Assembly (NCBI GenBank): GCA_012064415.1
Contig: SSNU01000223.1
Location: forward strand, 310,001-374,000
Direction of reading: 5' to 3'
Source: Gyrodactylus bullatarudis
Lineage: Eukaryota; Platyhelminthes; Monogenea; Gyrodactylidea; Gyrodactylidae
Length of the DNA: 64,000 bases
Shown here: piece by piece, positions 33,126 to 42,988 of the stretch
Position numbering within the stretch: the stretch's first letter is position 1
Layout: the number at the start of each line of letters is the position of its first letter
Notes under the pieces: model-generated
What the model saw: only the letters and a program-made list of their open reading frames with translations
The model's database searches: none
Told to the model about the DNA's origin: nothing
Position numbers and translations under genes: made by a program

Positions 33126-33857
33126 TCCAGCATTATGTCTATCCATTTTGGTTAGATTGGGATTATAGAATGATGTATTTTTCAATATCGATTATTTTTG
33201 GTTCAAGTTTTGTTTCTGGAACTATTCTAGCATATCTCGTGATTATGATTTGTTTTTTTCGAAATAATAATAAATTTAGTTCTCTATCGAATGGTGTTAG
33301 TCTCTCAATGTAAAGAGTTGAAAAAACAGAGTTATTCTATCTTTGTTATTATTCTTCTCGGAGAATTTTTTGTTAGTGCATTGAAAAGAGGAGAAAATTC
33401 CCTTTCGAATGATATATAATGAGAAAAACCAAGTTAAAGTATATTAATTTTGAGAAGGTTTAAAGAATGGCTTATTGGCTAATGACTCATTAGTAATGAG
33501 TGCTCAAAGCTGATTAGTTGAAATTTTGAGGCAGAGAGGTATAAATCAAAACCTCCGTGAAAGATTTAATTTATCTCGAGTCAACATGTGTGAAATTGAC
33601 TGCATCATTATATTTTCTAAAATATAGGATAATAATAATTGGTAATGAAATTGTAGATATTTTTAATTTATCTAATATTATTTATCATCAACGTGTTTTT
33701 TTACAACGATTAAAAAATTTTTTGGATCCAGGAAAAAATGAACTTAGTTTTATAATAAATTCTAAAAACCAAATTTATTAAGTGTTTTGAATAGATCAAT
33801 CAGTGTTTAAATTTTGCGTAGGTTTTAAATCTTCACTTGATCTATAACCTGATTTTA
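33126..33857. other. No confirmed gene; one exon-like frame
   Basis: 33630-33780 is an open stretch (IIIIGNEIVDIFNLSNIIYH...) after an acceptor-like TTTTCTAAAATATAG. It might be another, diverged exon of the modular gene, but its phase (2) and length do not match the A or B exons, so I do not call it. Confidence 0.3.
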
Positions 33858-36134
33858 CAGTGAGTTGCATAGAAAACGCCTCGAGACAACTCTACCCAAA
33901 AAATAATCCTTTATTTATACCTCTCTGTACCAATTTCATTGACCAATAATATTTGAGTATCCTATCAAGCAATGAGATTGAAGCATGGTTTTTCCCTATC
34001 CACATTTTCTGTTTCTACTCTCGTCCCCCAGTAGGATTACGTTTTAGAAAATATGATTCTATACTTTACATAGTTGAAAAGAGAATTTTCTTGGCTTTAG
34101 CAAGAAATAAAAATTAAGTTTCTAGCATCACGTATTAATGAAATAAAATAACTCTGTTATTATTAACTTCCTGATCAAGATATTAGCACCATTCAATAGA
34201 CAATGCTTTTTCAACTGGGTTGTGAAATTTTCATTAAGCCAGCATGAAAGAACTCACAGAAAATTAGTTTTTAAGTTTGGATCTGAAATAGAATTTAAAA
34301 ATCTAATTCAAAATCAAATCACTCATGAATTTAGAATCGACTATAATTGCAGCTCATAAGTTTAACATTCCTACACTTTCACACAATACGTCATGTTCTC
34401 TACCCCTCCCTTAAACTGCTATTATATGTGAAAAAGGAAGAAATTTTTTCATCCCATTCCAATGACTTAGTCATTAGCAGGGCAACCCAAAATATGACTA
34501 AAAAATTCAAAATATGACTAAAGAATATACCTTAGTCACGAAATATGCTTCAAAATATGACTTATATGACTAAAAAAAAGAATCATTTTCAAGTAGTATA
34601 AATCTTTTTTTTAATTTGTATTCAATTTTTTAATGGTATAAATTCAGATATTTCCATCATCAAAATTTCTATGTTTTTAAGGATTGCTTTTGTTATGGAA
34701 AAAGATCTTTCCACTTCAGAGTTTGTAGGTTGGCAACTGAATTGGACTAAGTTGAGCTTTTGACTGATCGATTATTTTACTCATACCATTCGAAAGCACT
34801 AATGACTCATTAGTCATGACCTTTTTAAAAGTCCAAGACCCCCTTTTACCATGAATCCGTGTTTTTTGATATTTTTGTGATATTTTTTTCAATTCTGACC
34901 TATAGAATTGTTCCAAGGTTTGTAAAACCCATTCGTTCTCAATATTCATAACTAAATTTACTAAACTCATGCTCACACAAAAATCATTTGAAGAAATCTT
35001 AGTAGAACAACTAGAAGAGGTCCTTGATGAACCCAAAAATTATATTGGATTTCAAGACTGGCAACGAATTACTTCTGATCTTGCTGATTTAATGATGATC
35101 GACGGATATAAAGCTTTATATAGTACAATCCTCAAAATTTGCAAGAAAAATAATTTATCTTTCCGAAAACCTTCAGGAGAATGTAAAAGTGTTCCTGAAA
35201 ATTTAGTTGAACAATTTTATTTCGAACTACAATTCAAATTGAGGAACTATGAAGATGACGAGGTTTATAATTTCGACGAAGCAGCTCTTTACATTTATCC
35301 AACATCCAAAAAGATTTTAGCGAGAAAAAGTCAAAAGGCTCATGGTTTTAAGGAGCTTAAAGACAGAATCACCTTTGGTTTTTGTTCAAATGCAGTTGGA
35401 GATAAAAGACCATTATTAATAGTCAATAATGTTAAAAAACCGAGATGCTTTGATGAAACGATACTGAATTTCTCAATTACAAATCAACTAAGAAAGGTTG
35501 GATGACAGGAGCCCTATTCACATCAGGTCCTGTCGAATGGGACATAGAACTTCGAAAAAAAAAAGAAGAAAATCCTGTTATTTGTCGATAATGCCCCGAG
35601 TCACGCTCTAGAGCCAGGGACTCGTTTGAGAAATATCAAAGTAATGTAATTTTTTTATTTTTAGCTTGAATTCCTACCTCCCAACTGCACATCAGTTTGT
35701 CAACCTCTCGATGATGGTGTCATAAGATCTATATGTCATATTTTGAAGCATATTTCAAGCTATATTTTTTCGTGACTAAGGTATATTCTTTGGTCATATT
35801 TTGAATTTTTTAGTCATATTTTGGGTTGCCCTGCTAATGACTAAGTCATTGGAATGGGATGAAAAAATTTCTTCCTTTTTCACATATAATAGCAGTTTAA
35901 GGGAGGGGTAGAGAACATGACGTAATGTGTGGAAGTGTAGGAATGTTAAACTTAATCATACTGGGGGACGAGAGTAGAAACAGAAAATGTGGATAGGGAA
36001 AAACCATGCTTCAATCTCATTGCTTGATAGGATACTCAAATATTATTGGTCAATGAAATTGGTACAGAGAGGTATAAATAAAGGATTATTTTTTGGGTAG
36101 AGTTGTCTCGAGGCGTTTTCTATGCAACTCACTG
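33858..36134 (+). mobile_element. Tigger/pogo DNA transposon, 2277 bp
   Basis: The ends are CAGTGAGTTGCATAG...CTATGCAACTCACTG, flanked by TA on both sides (33856-33857, 36135-36136), as expected for pogo/Tigger. The TIR is very long: the right arm 35740-36134 (about 395 bp) matches 33858-34045 plus 34357-34570. The left arm thus carries an extra block of about 310 bp. The inner TIR contains tandem 'caaaatatgacta' motifs. It encodes a degenerate Tigger transposase. Confidence 0.9.
34969..35775 (+). pseudogene. Tigger-like DDE transposase with a 24-nt intron
   Basis: DDE_1-family transposase. The first frame, 34969-35505, includes LVEQFYFELQFKLRNY, the first catalytic Asp region VYNFDEAALYIYP and DRITFGFCSNAVGDKRPLLI. 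After two small frame breaks (about 35500, 35560) comes the second catalytic box LLFVDNAPSHALEPG. Then a 24-nt GT-AG intron (35641-35664) lies between RNIK and LEFLPPNCTSVCQPLDDGVI, which is the usual Tigger sequence with no gap. The frame ends at 35775, inside the right TIR. The N-terminal CENP-B/HTH DNA-binding part is not recognisable upstream. The frameshifts imply it is inactive. Confidence 0.8.
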
Positions 36135-36322
36135 TACATAAGCAGGTGCCGTTACAACTCCCTAGCAAAGTCTTTATAAATGTTTACAGTTAGTGCCTAT
36201 CAAGGTTCATTTGCCCTTTATTAATAGTTTTAACTATTATAATCGATAAAAACATTGCCAATTATACAATTAATAATATGTTAAGAAAATATAGTATAAT
36301 AACATTACAAAATTTTCAAAAG

Positions 36323-36835
36323 GAGTATTGGATCTAAAACGCAATGAAGATGCGCATATTTCTGATGAAGGAAATTTAATTATTCACAATGAAAAGTATG
36401 ATATCAGGCATATAAAAGCTGAACAAATAAACAAAGAGATTGTAATCTCAAATGTTAAACATAATAACAATTTAATGACTTTAAATCTAAAATATTTCGG
36501 GTTAGAAAAATGGTTATTAATGGCCCGTTTAGAAAATGCTATAAGTGAGTCTGATTAAATAACTAATCAAGTGAACATGTTGTGTTTGCGATACATTATT
36601 TACAAAACTAAAGATTCGAGGTCGATTGCAGTCATTGACGATATGAAAGTAGATTACAATGAAAATAAAATCAGATGTTATGAAAATTCAAAAGAAATCG
36701 TTGCAATACCTACTGATGTATTATGTATAGAATTTGAAGTTGACTCTAGTTGTAAATTCGGGGATCCTAATTCATGCGATGAAAAATATTATGGCTCTGT
36801 TAGAGGAATTGAGGATTGTAGAAAAGTAGACACAA
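36323..36835 (+). CDS. Modular A/B repeat gene: pair 2 (A2 36323-36544, B2 36572-36835)
   Basis: Second exon pair. A2 is again 222 nt and B2 is 264 nt; both are phase 1-1, with a 27-nt intron between (GTGAGTCT...AATCAAG). A2 shows AHISDEGNLIIHNEKYDI, NKEIVISNVKHN and LLMARLENAIS, aligning along its whole length with A1 and A3. B2 shows LRYIIYKTKDSRSIAVIDD, NENKIRCYENSKEIVAIP and YYGSVRG near its end. The donor after B2 is GTAAGT at 36836. The preceding intron of 19.6 kb is full of transposons, the following one of 8.3 kb likewise. The open frames and exact exon length indicate selection despite the surrounding debris. Confidence 0.75.
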
Positions 36836-37970
36836 GTAAGTATTATTAAATTAGAGAGTAGCTATTTGTTGGAATATTTGTGTTGCAATAAAATGGTCTA
36901 AAATAGCAACTGAAAAAATCTCCTTGACAAAAAATTTTAATACGTCTAAAATGGTAAGCATTGCAAATCGATTAATATGGCAATCACGAACACCTTTAAT
37001 TATTTTGAATAGTAATATAGTCGAACTTCATCTAAGATGTTACAATTGTGATTTAAGCTCATAAGGAAGATTAGAGAACCAGCAAATAATAAGTGATGAA
37101 ACGTTTATGAATGTAGTCCAGATTTATTTTTCTTCTCCCTATTTTATATTTGCTTCCGTCAACAATTCAATGCAAACACTAGAAAGGTTTTCCCCCTTTT
37201 TTGACTTGTTGCATACAAAAAACAAGTATGCTGGAAGTCAATGTTGTAGAAACGAACCATATTAAAACTAAAAAAAACAATGAAGGTAGAAAATAAGATC
37301 TACTTGAACTTGACTTAGTTAAATTGAGAGAAAATTCAATTATTACTTCTAGAAAAATGTTCATTCCATAAATTTATTCAAAGTTAATTCTCGCAAAAGC
37401 ATTTGATAAAATTGATGTGCTTTGAAGAAATTCTTCAGAACGCTTCTCCTTCAGGTTCATAGCCTCAAAACATTTTGAAATAGTGCTTCGAGAAACAGCT
37501 TTTCAGCAGCTATTTGAAATGAAATGAAAATTTTATTGAACAATACATATGTTCTCATTTACAATTATCATTTTCAAATAGAAATATTATTAGGAAATAA
37601 TATTTGTACAAAAATAAAATTTAATTATAATTCTATGTTTATAAAAGAGATAAATGAATCTTCGTTGTGAGACTTGATTAATTATAAATTTCAAAGAGTT
37701 GATGCATTCAAACTAGTATTATAATATTAGTAATTTACGATCTAACATTATATCTCATGAAATAGTCTAGTATTTTGTTACCCTTCGGTCATTTTCATTA
37801 TTATTCATTTTAATCTATTATCATTCATTTATTTTTATCTTCACTTATATTTCTTCTCTCCCTGAAATCATCAAATAATACAAGTTTCTCTTAAGACCCC
37901 CTTTTCAAGTCTTCTCCTATTGAGTCAAATACATAAGAGTAAAGAATATTTTTGCATCTAAAAACCAAAA
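36836..37970. other. No gene seen (intron of the modular gene)
   Basis: AT-rich, with no exon-like frame in the expected phase and no clear element termini. Confidence 0.5.
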
Positions 37971-38369
37971 ATGGATGACAAGAAGAACTTCTACGATCTC
38001 ATTAGAGAACAAGCATCTAAATTTTCTGATGAAAGCTATACTGATATGATCAACAAGATTAAAAACCCTGAAAACTATGATACGAAATCAGGGCACATAT
38101 CAAAAATTAAATTATCCAAGGGTATCAAGATTATCAATAACCATGAATGGATTTATTCGAAAATTGAAGGCGACAACGAGAGATTATTTGCACAATATTC
38201 AAACCTTTTTGAAATCATTAAAGATGCTCATGAGTTTGTTGTTCATGCTGGTGAAAGACAAACTAAGATTCAAATTGATAGATACTACGTTTGTCTTTCA
38301 GTCGGGGATACAGTGCTCGTGCCTATTCCAGAAATTGATCGATCAAAGACAGATTATAAAAATCTATAA
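37971..38369 (+). pseudogene. KRBA2-like integrase, internally deleted
   Basis: 132 residues from ATG 37971. The N-terminal half, with KKNFYDLIREQASKF and LFEIIKDAHEFVVHAGERQT then KIQIDRYYVC, matches the zinc-binding N-terminal region of the integrase-like proteins annotated as 'KRAB-A domain-containing protein 2-like', which come from integrase-bearing DNA transposons. The frame then goes directly into VGDTVLVPIPEIDRSKTDY, which in that family follows the integrase core. The catalytic core is therefore deleted. A related C-terminal region is encoded at 58899-59219. Confidence 0.65.
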
Positions 38370-38399
38370 TTTAATAAGATTCAGCATTATGAGGGGGAT

Positions 38400-39240
38400 A
38401 TAAATTGAAATCTTTATTTTGATTTAAACTATTCTTTTTAGCAATACATTCAGAGGTAGCTATTGTTTGCTGAAGGATAGTTTTATCTCTATCGGTTCTT
38501 ATTTTGAGCTTTTGGAATGAGTTTTTGTTTTGAATAAAAAAGTTTCTATGAGTTTTTGAGTTAGTAAGTATTTTTATTGGTCTGCATTTACCTGGAATTT
38601 GTTTGACAATTCGAGTTATTCTTATGATATTCTCAATTTTTTTTTCCAGCAACGGAAAGTATTGAGAAGCCTTTCCACGACTTCATAAATCCCTTCTTCG
38701 GTTTCCGTAATTTGGAAGCGTTCCTCTTCCAATTGGCGGTGATAACCTGTTTTCCACGATCTGCCAATACCTACAACAATCGGCTGTATTACTGGGGTTG
38801 AATTTGGGGGAAAAATTGAGATTAGGGTAATCACCATTGTTCTCATTGATCAATCTGTCATGCAATTCATCTAGAAGTTTCTTCATTATACCAGTCGTCA
38901 TCCATGCATTTTCTGAAGATTGATACTGTAAAGGAAGATCTAGAATATAGAAAATTTGTAAAAAATATTATTTTATCATCTTACCTTGATTTCGTGTTAA
39001 CCATCTAGGATTGCGACTCTTATCAATGATGATTAGCTTATTTTTATCTCCAACTGCATTCACCATCAAAACCGCTCTGTAACGTGTTCGATCCAGTCTC
39101 ACGGATTTTTCAGTTGATCCTGAAGATTCAAATTGAAGGAAATCTTACCAATTCTTTGAAGGCTTTTTTCAGGAGCTTCTTTCAGTACCCATGATATTTC
39201 ATCCGTGTTTAAGATATTTTCTTCCTCATAAAAAATATAA
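38400..39240 (-). pseudogene. Second Tigger/Jerky-like transposase with 29- and 45-nt introns
   Basis: On minus, about 39235-39149 reads NILNTDEISWVLKEAPEKSL (first catalytic DE region). After a 29-nt intron (39120-39148) comes GSTEKSVRLDRTRYRAVLMV, then VNAVGDKNKLIIIDKSRNPR. After a 45-nt intron (38940-38984) comes YQSSENAWMTTGIMKKLLDE. Then frames break and FPPNSTPVIQP, corresponding to the usual 'LPPNTTSLIQP', appears at about 38800. The segment with the second catalytic Asp is missing, so it is inactive. It differs from the Tigger element at 33858. No TIRs were recognised. Confidence 0.65.
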
Positions 39241-40211
39241 TGTTTGGCAGATTCTCATAAAACTCATTATTGTCAGAAAAAAATCAAGAATTTCTGTACT
39301 ACAGAGCTAAAAAATTAAGTTAAGAAATCTTACTTTTTTAAACTTCAATTTTGCTCTCTTCATAACAAGCCTGCAATACGACGATGAGCATTTAAAACCA
39401 ACTAGGTTTATATGTTGAGCTAATTTCCGGGTAATTGTACGAGAAAAGCAGTTCCCAAAATTGAGAACAACGATGAGGCAATTCTGGAATTTTTTGAAAT
39501 TTGCATGTGATTTTTAAAGGAGAGGCGACAAAGAAAATTTTATTTTGAAAAAAATTGAAGAGAGAACTCATAATGGGTTATCATTAAAAGATTTAAATAA
39601 ATTTATGGAATGAAAATCTTTCCAGAAGTAATAATCTGATTCGGTCCAACTTTAATCTGTTTTAAGCTTTTAAGTCAACCTCCTTCCCAATATACGATAC
39701 CATTCTGATCAGAATTTAATTCTCTATCGATTGATCTAAAAATCTCAACTTTTTGGAATTTTTAGACAAAATTTTATAACAGAACTCTAAAAGACCTACT
39801 TCAAAGTAAAAGGAAAAGTCATTTATTTATTGAAAAACTGTGAGTATACACTCCAAAAATACGGTTCTCGCCGTATTTTCAGGATAAAATAATGGTAAAA
39901 TCTAAGTTTTACAATTATGGAATCTCAATTATTTTTTCTGTCGTGTCATACTCTGCTTTTTTTTCCTTTTTCAAATGCACTAAATTTATTTTTTCTATCT
40001 TCACTATTAACTGAGATATAATATCTCTGAAACCTTGAGTCGTTTCGAAAAACAAATAGCACCATTCGAAAGGGCATCAGATTTTACGTATACCTGCGAT
40101 GTTTCAGTAAAAAATATCTCGATAACCAATATACTTTAAAATGATTACGAATCAGGTCTTTCAGCTGAGCGAATGATATCATATTGAAAAAGAGGGAAGT
40201 CCAAGATTTTC
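39241..40211. other. No gene seen; PLE terminal repeat begins near 40040
   Basis: Non-coding. From about 40050 to 40260 the sequence is an inverted partner of 41029-41100 plus 41915-41990, that is, one terminal repeat of the PLE that lies between 40212 and 41076. Confidence 0.5.
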
Positions 40212-40259
40212 ACAAGAATGAGCTCTATTTCGGACATACTCATCAGCTTGTTACATGTC
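40212..40259 (-). ncRNA. Hammerhead ribozyme 5
   Basis: Identical to ribozyme 2 in reverse orientation: pseudoknot strand GACAT (40259-40255), GTA, stem I ACAAG, core CTGATGA, G-T-ATGTC-C, GAA, stem III around GAGCTC, stem I 3' CTTGT (40216-40212). It lies about 200 bp downstream of the PLE endonuclease stop in the same orientation, as ribozyme 3 does for its PLE. Confidence 0.85.
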
Positions 40260-40462
40260 ATATATAAAGTTTTCTGCTCTATTACATATTTTTCATTGGT
40301 CCTCTTTTAGAATACATAATTTGTACATAGGATATATCAGTTTTTGATTATCAAGTCTAACTCTAATTAACATTTGTAAATGAGGGAGTAGGCTAATGAT
40401 ATAATTATAGGCTACAGATAATTAAAATCGAGTTTTAAAGTTAATAATTGGGTGTAATAAAA

Positions 40463-41002
40463 TTATTGGGATGAGGAAAAATAGTTTGTAATCTGTGGGG
40501 TTGAAGTACTGCTCGTTGGTTGGGAGCTTGTAGGGGGGAGAGTTGGATTTACTGTTCTCTGAATCCTAGTAGGCCATGGAAGTTTGAGCAAATTGGCCAC
40601 GTTTTTTTGGATGCACAGACTTGGTTTCTCTTTGAGAATGAAGAAAGCTTCGGCGGCTTTGAGCATGTGAAGGTTTTTCCCGGTTTGTTTGTAGATTATT
40701 GAGAAGTTTTCGGGGGATACTTCCTTCTTGCAAGTTGCCATATGAAGTCTGACAGCTGTCTTCTTACTGTACAGATGTTCATCGACTCTTTCTTCTAAGC
40801 GACGTATCGTGTGTCCAATGTATTCAGCTTTGCAAGGACATTGGAACTTGTAGACGACGTGGGACTCTTTCAGATAACTTAGCCTGTCTTTAGAAAGATT
40901 ATTAAAAAGTTTTTTAGTTTTGAAGACTACCTTGAGTTTCACATCAGGATAAGCTTCTTTAAGGACTTCCGTTGCCTTTTTTCTGTATGTTACTGCTAAC
41001 AT
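40463..41002 (-). CDS. Penelope-like element GIY-YIG endonuclease (3' part)
   Basis: 179 residues, open and ending in a proper stop. DVKLKVVFKTKKLFNNL then HVVYKFQCPCKAEYIGHTIR gives the PLE linker and nuclease start; RRLEERVDEHLYSKK follows and AAEAFFILKEKPSLCIQKN is the nuclease end, followed by a Pro/Ser/Thr tail (PTLPPTSSQPTSS) ending NYFSSSQ. The nominal start (ATG 41002) is internal to the PLE ORF; the reverse transcriptase is missing. It is flanked by hammerheads in inverted orientation (40212-40259 minus, 41029-41076 plus), so the PLE copy has inverted terminal repeats. Confidence 0.85.
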   Translation of the reverse strand: MLAVTYRKKATEVLKEAYPDVKLKVVFKTKKLFNNLSKDRLSYLKESHVVYKFQCPCKAEYIGHTIRRLEERVDEHLYSKKTAVRLHMATCKKEVSPENFSIIYKQTGKNLHMLKAAEAFFILKEKPSLCIQKNVANLLKLPWPTRIQRTVNPTLPPTSSQPTSSTSTPQITNYFSSSQ

Positions 41003-41028
41003 ATCCCCTTTGATTCTTCTTTATATAT

Positions 41029-41076
41029 GACATGTAACAAGCTGATGAGTATGTCCGAAATAGAGCTCATTCTTGT
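41029..41076 (+). ncRNA. Hammerhead ribozyme 2
   Basis: Pseudoknot strand GACAT (41029-41033), GTA, stem I 5' ACAAG (41037-41041), core CTGATGA (41042-41048), G-T-ATGTC-C (41049-41056), GAA (41057-41059), stem III 41060-41070 with a GAGCTC palindrome, H17 = T41071, stem I 3' CTTGT (41072-41076). Compared with ribozyme 1, pseudoknot pair 2 changes G-C to A-U on both sides and stem I is replaced with full complementarity. Confidence 0.88.
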
Positions 41077-41101
41077 GAAAATCTTGGACTTCCCTCTTTT
41101 T

Positions 41102-41915
41102 CAATATACTTTGTCGAAATAAGTCAGAAATCGAGATTAAAATCGGTAATCAAAAAATCGAATGCGAAATCATATCTAACTAAAAAAGACAGAGATGTAT
41201 ATCCCTCCCCTTCTCTCCTCACTTACATAAGAGAAAGTCAAAGGTTAAGAAAAACATACAAATGTGTGAATAAACAATCAAAATGTCTTACATCGTTCAT
41301 ATCTGTCCATCACATTCAATGTAAGAGCAAAAGTACCTACCCCTCCTTTTATTCCCTCAGTCTAACTAGTGAAGCCTTTCGATTCTATTGCAGATGGCGT
41401 GATATTTCACAATTCTCTTTACTTTGTAGTGTACACACAATGTGTTTCAAACATATCAATCTCAAAAAGTCTTTCTCATTCTCAATTATAAGTCCTCGAA
41501 AAAAGGGTGGCAAGAGAAATCTTCACAGAGTATCTTTTTGATTGGAATGCTGAACTCATGATATGTTTGAAACACATTGTGTGTACACTACAAAGTAAAG
41601 AGAATTGTGAAATATCACGCCATCTGCAATAGAATCGAAAGGCTTCACTAGTTAGACTGAGGGAATAAAAGGAGGGGTAGGTACTTTTGCTCTTACATTG
41701 AATGTGATGGACAGATATGAACGATGTAAGACATTTTGATTGTTTATTCACACATTTGTATGTTTTTCTTAACCTTTGACTTTCTCTTATGTAAGTGAGG
41801 AGAGAAGGGGAGGGATATACATCTCTGTCTTTTTTAGTTAGATATGATTTCGCATTCGATTTTTTGATTACCGATTTTAATCTCGATTTCTGACTTATTT
41901 CGACAAAGTATATTG
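41102..41915. repeat. Fold-back element, 357-bp arms around 100 bp
   Basis: The arms 41102-41458 and 41559-41915 are almost perfect inverted copies; both encode the same antisense-paired short frame. The edges are CAATATACTTTGTCG...CGACAAAGTATATTG. It sits inside the PLE terminal repeat: the unbroken counterpart at 40110-40200 has about 45 bp of other sequence at that point. The arms are so alike that the duplication must be recent or maintained by gene conversion. Confidence 0.85.
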
Positions 41916-41977
41916 GTTATCGAGATATCTTTTACTGAAACATCACAGGTATACGTAAAATCTGATGCCCTTTCGAA

Positions 41978-42702
41978 TTGGATTCAGCGTAAAATTCTGT
42001 GTCTGTGTGTAAAATTTCATGCTTCTATTACATAAATAGTTGCCATAAAATTAATTTGAAATCAGTTTCAATTTTCGAATCATCGAGGTTAATAATCAAA
42101 AGTCATTTTTCATTTTCCCAATTTCTCTCCCACACACACACTCACATAATGTGTCATCCTTTTTTGGATGTTTGTACAATGTGTACATGAGAGGGGGGGG
42201 GTAAAACATGTCAATCAGAGTTATCATGAATCTCTTCTCCTTAGTGTGAAGATTACAATCCCCTACCCAATGCGTTTTGTTATTTCATTGATGTATCCCA
42301 CTATCTCTTTACTTATGAATCCTGTCTATACATTTTAGGGACATTAGAGTGATAGATAGATACACAATGGCATGGCTATGAATAGTGTTGAGGATTTATA
42401 ACAATTCAATTTTTAATAGTTATTTTATTCAAAATCATAAACAGTCGAATTAAGAATAGGGTTTCTCTGAACAATCTTTAGTTTCTCCAGTATTTCTCTT
42501 GATCCATTGAGATTTCTTACAGCAAAATGGTTCTTCACCGTTGGTTGCTTATCCGAATTTCTAACATCTAGGTGTGAGAAGACAATCTCCATCAAGTTAG
42601 AGTTCACATGGATATAGTAATTACCAGTGACCACACTTTAAGGTTAATTGTCTAAAAGCATGAAATTTTACACACAGACACAGAATTTTACGCTGAATCC
42701 AA
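41978..42702. mobile_element. MITE, 725 bp with 47-bp TIRs
   Basis: The TIRs 41978-42024 and 42656-42702 are perfect inverted copies starting TTGGATTCAGCG. The empty-site counterpart in the other PLE repeat (CCCTTTCGAATGGTGC, reading minus near 40060) shows the insertion point after CGAA. The short minus frame inside (42634-42425) has no recognisable motif. Confidence 0.7.
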
Positions 42703-42988
42703 TGGTACTCAAATTAAGTATACATGATATTTAATTTAGCTGGTTCTGCTAGAGCCTTTTTCTGACATGATAGAAAGATGATTTAAACTGAATAAAAATC
42801 AGCACTAAATATTAAGACCATCTACAAAATTTCATTGCTATATTGTAAAATTTAGGAATCTAATAGTAGAAACAATTTTGGAGCTCTAGGAATTTTTAGG
42901 AAGAATAATGCTTCATTCTGATCGGTCTAGCATTACTCGAATAATAATGGTCCAAATGTGATGAAATTTGGAGAAGAAATGGTATATA

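Noticed and set aside
34716..35036. Minus frame with QTLEQFYRSELKKISQKYQ inside the Tigger element
   Set aside because: Overlaps the transposase on the other strand, lacks a known motif and has no promoter or splice context; kept only as a curiosity.
41266..41751. Two 'genes' with identical N-termini on opposite strands
   Set aside because: They are the two arms of the 357-bp fold-back repeat read on opposite strands.
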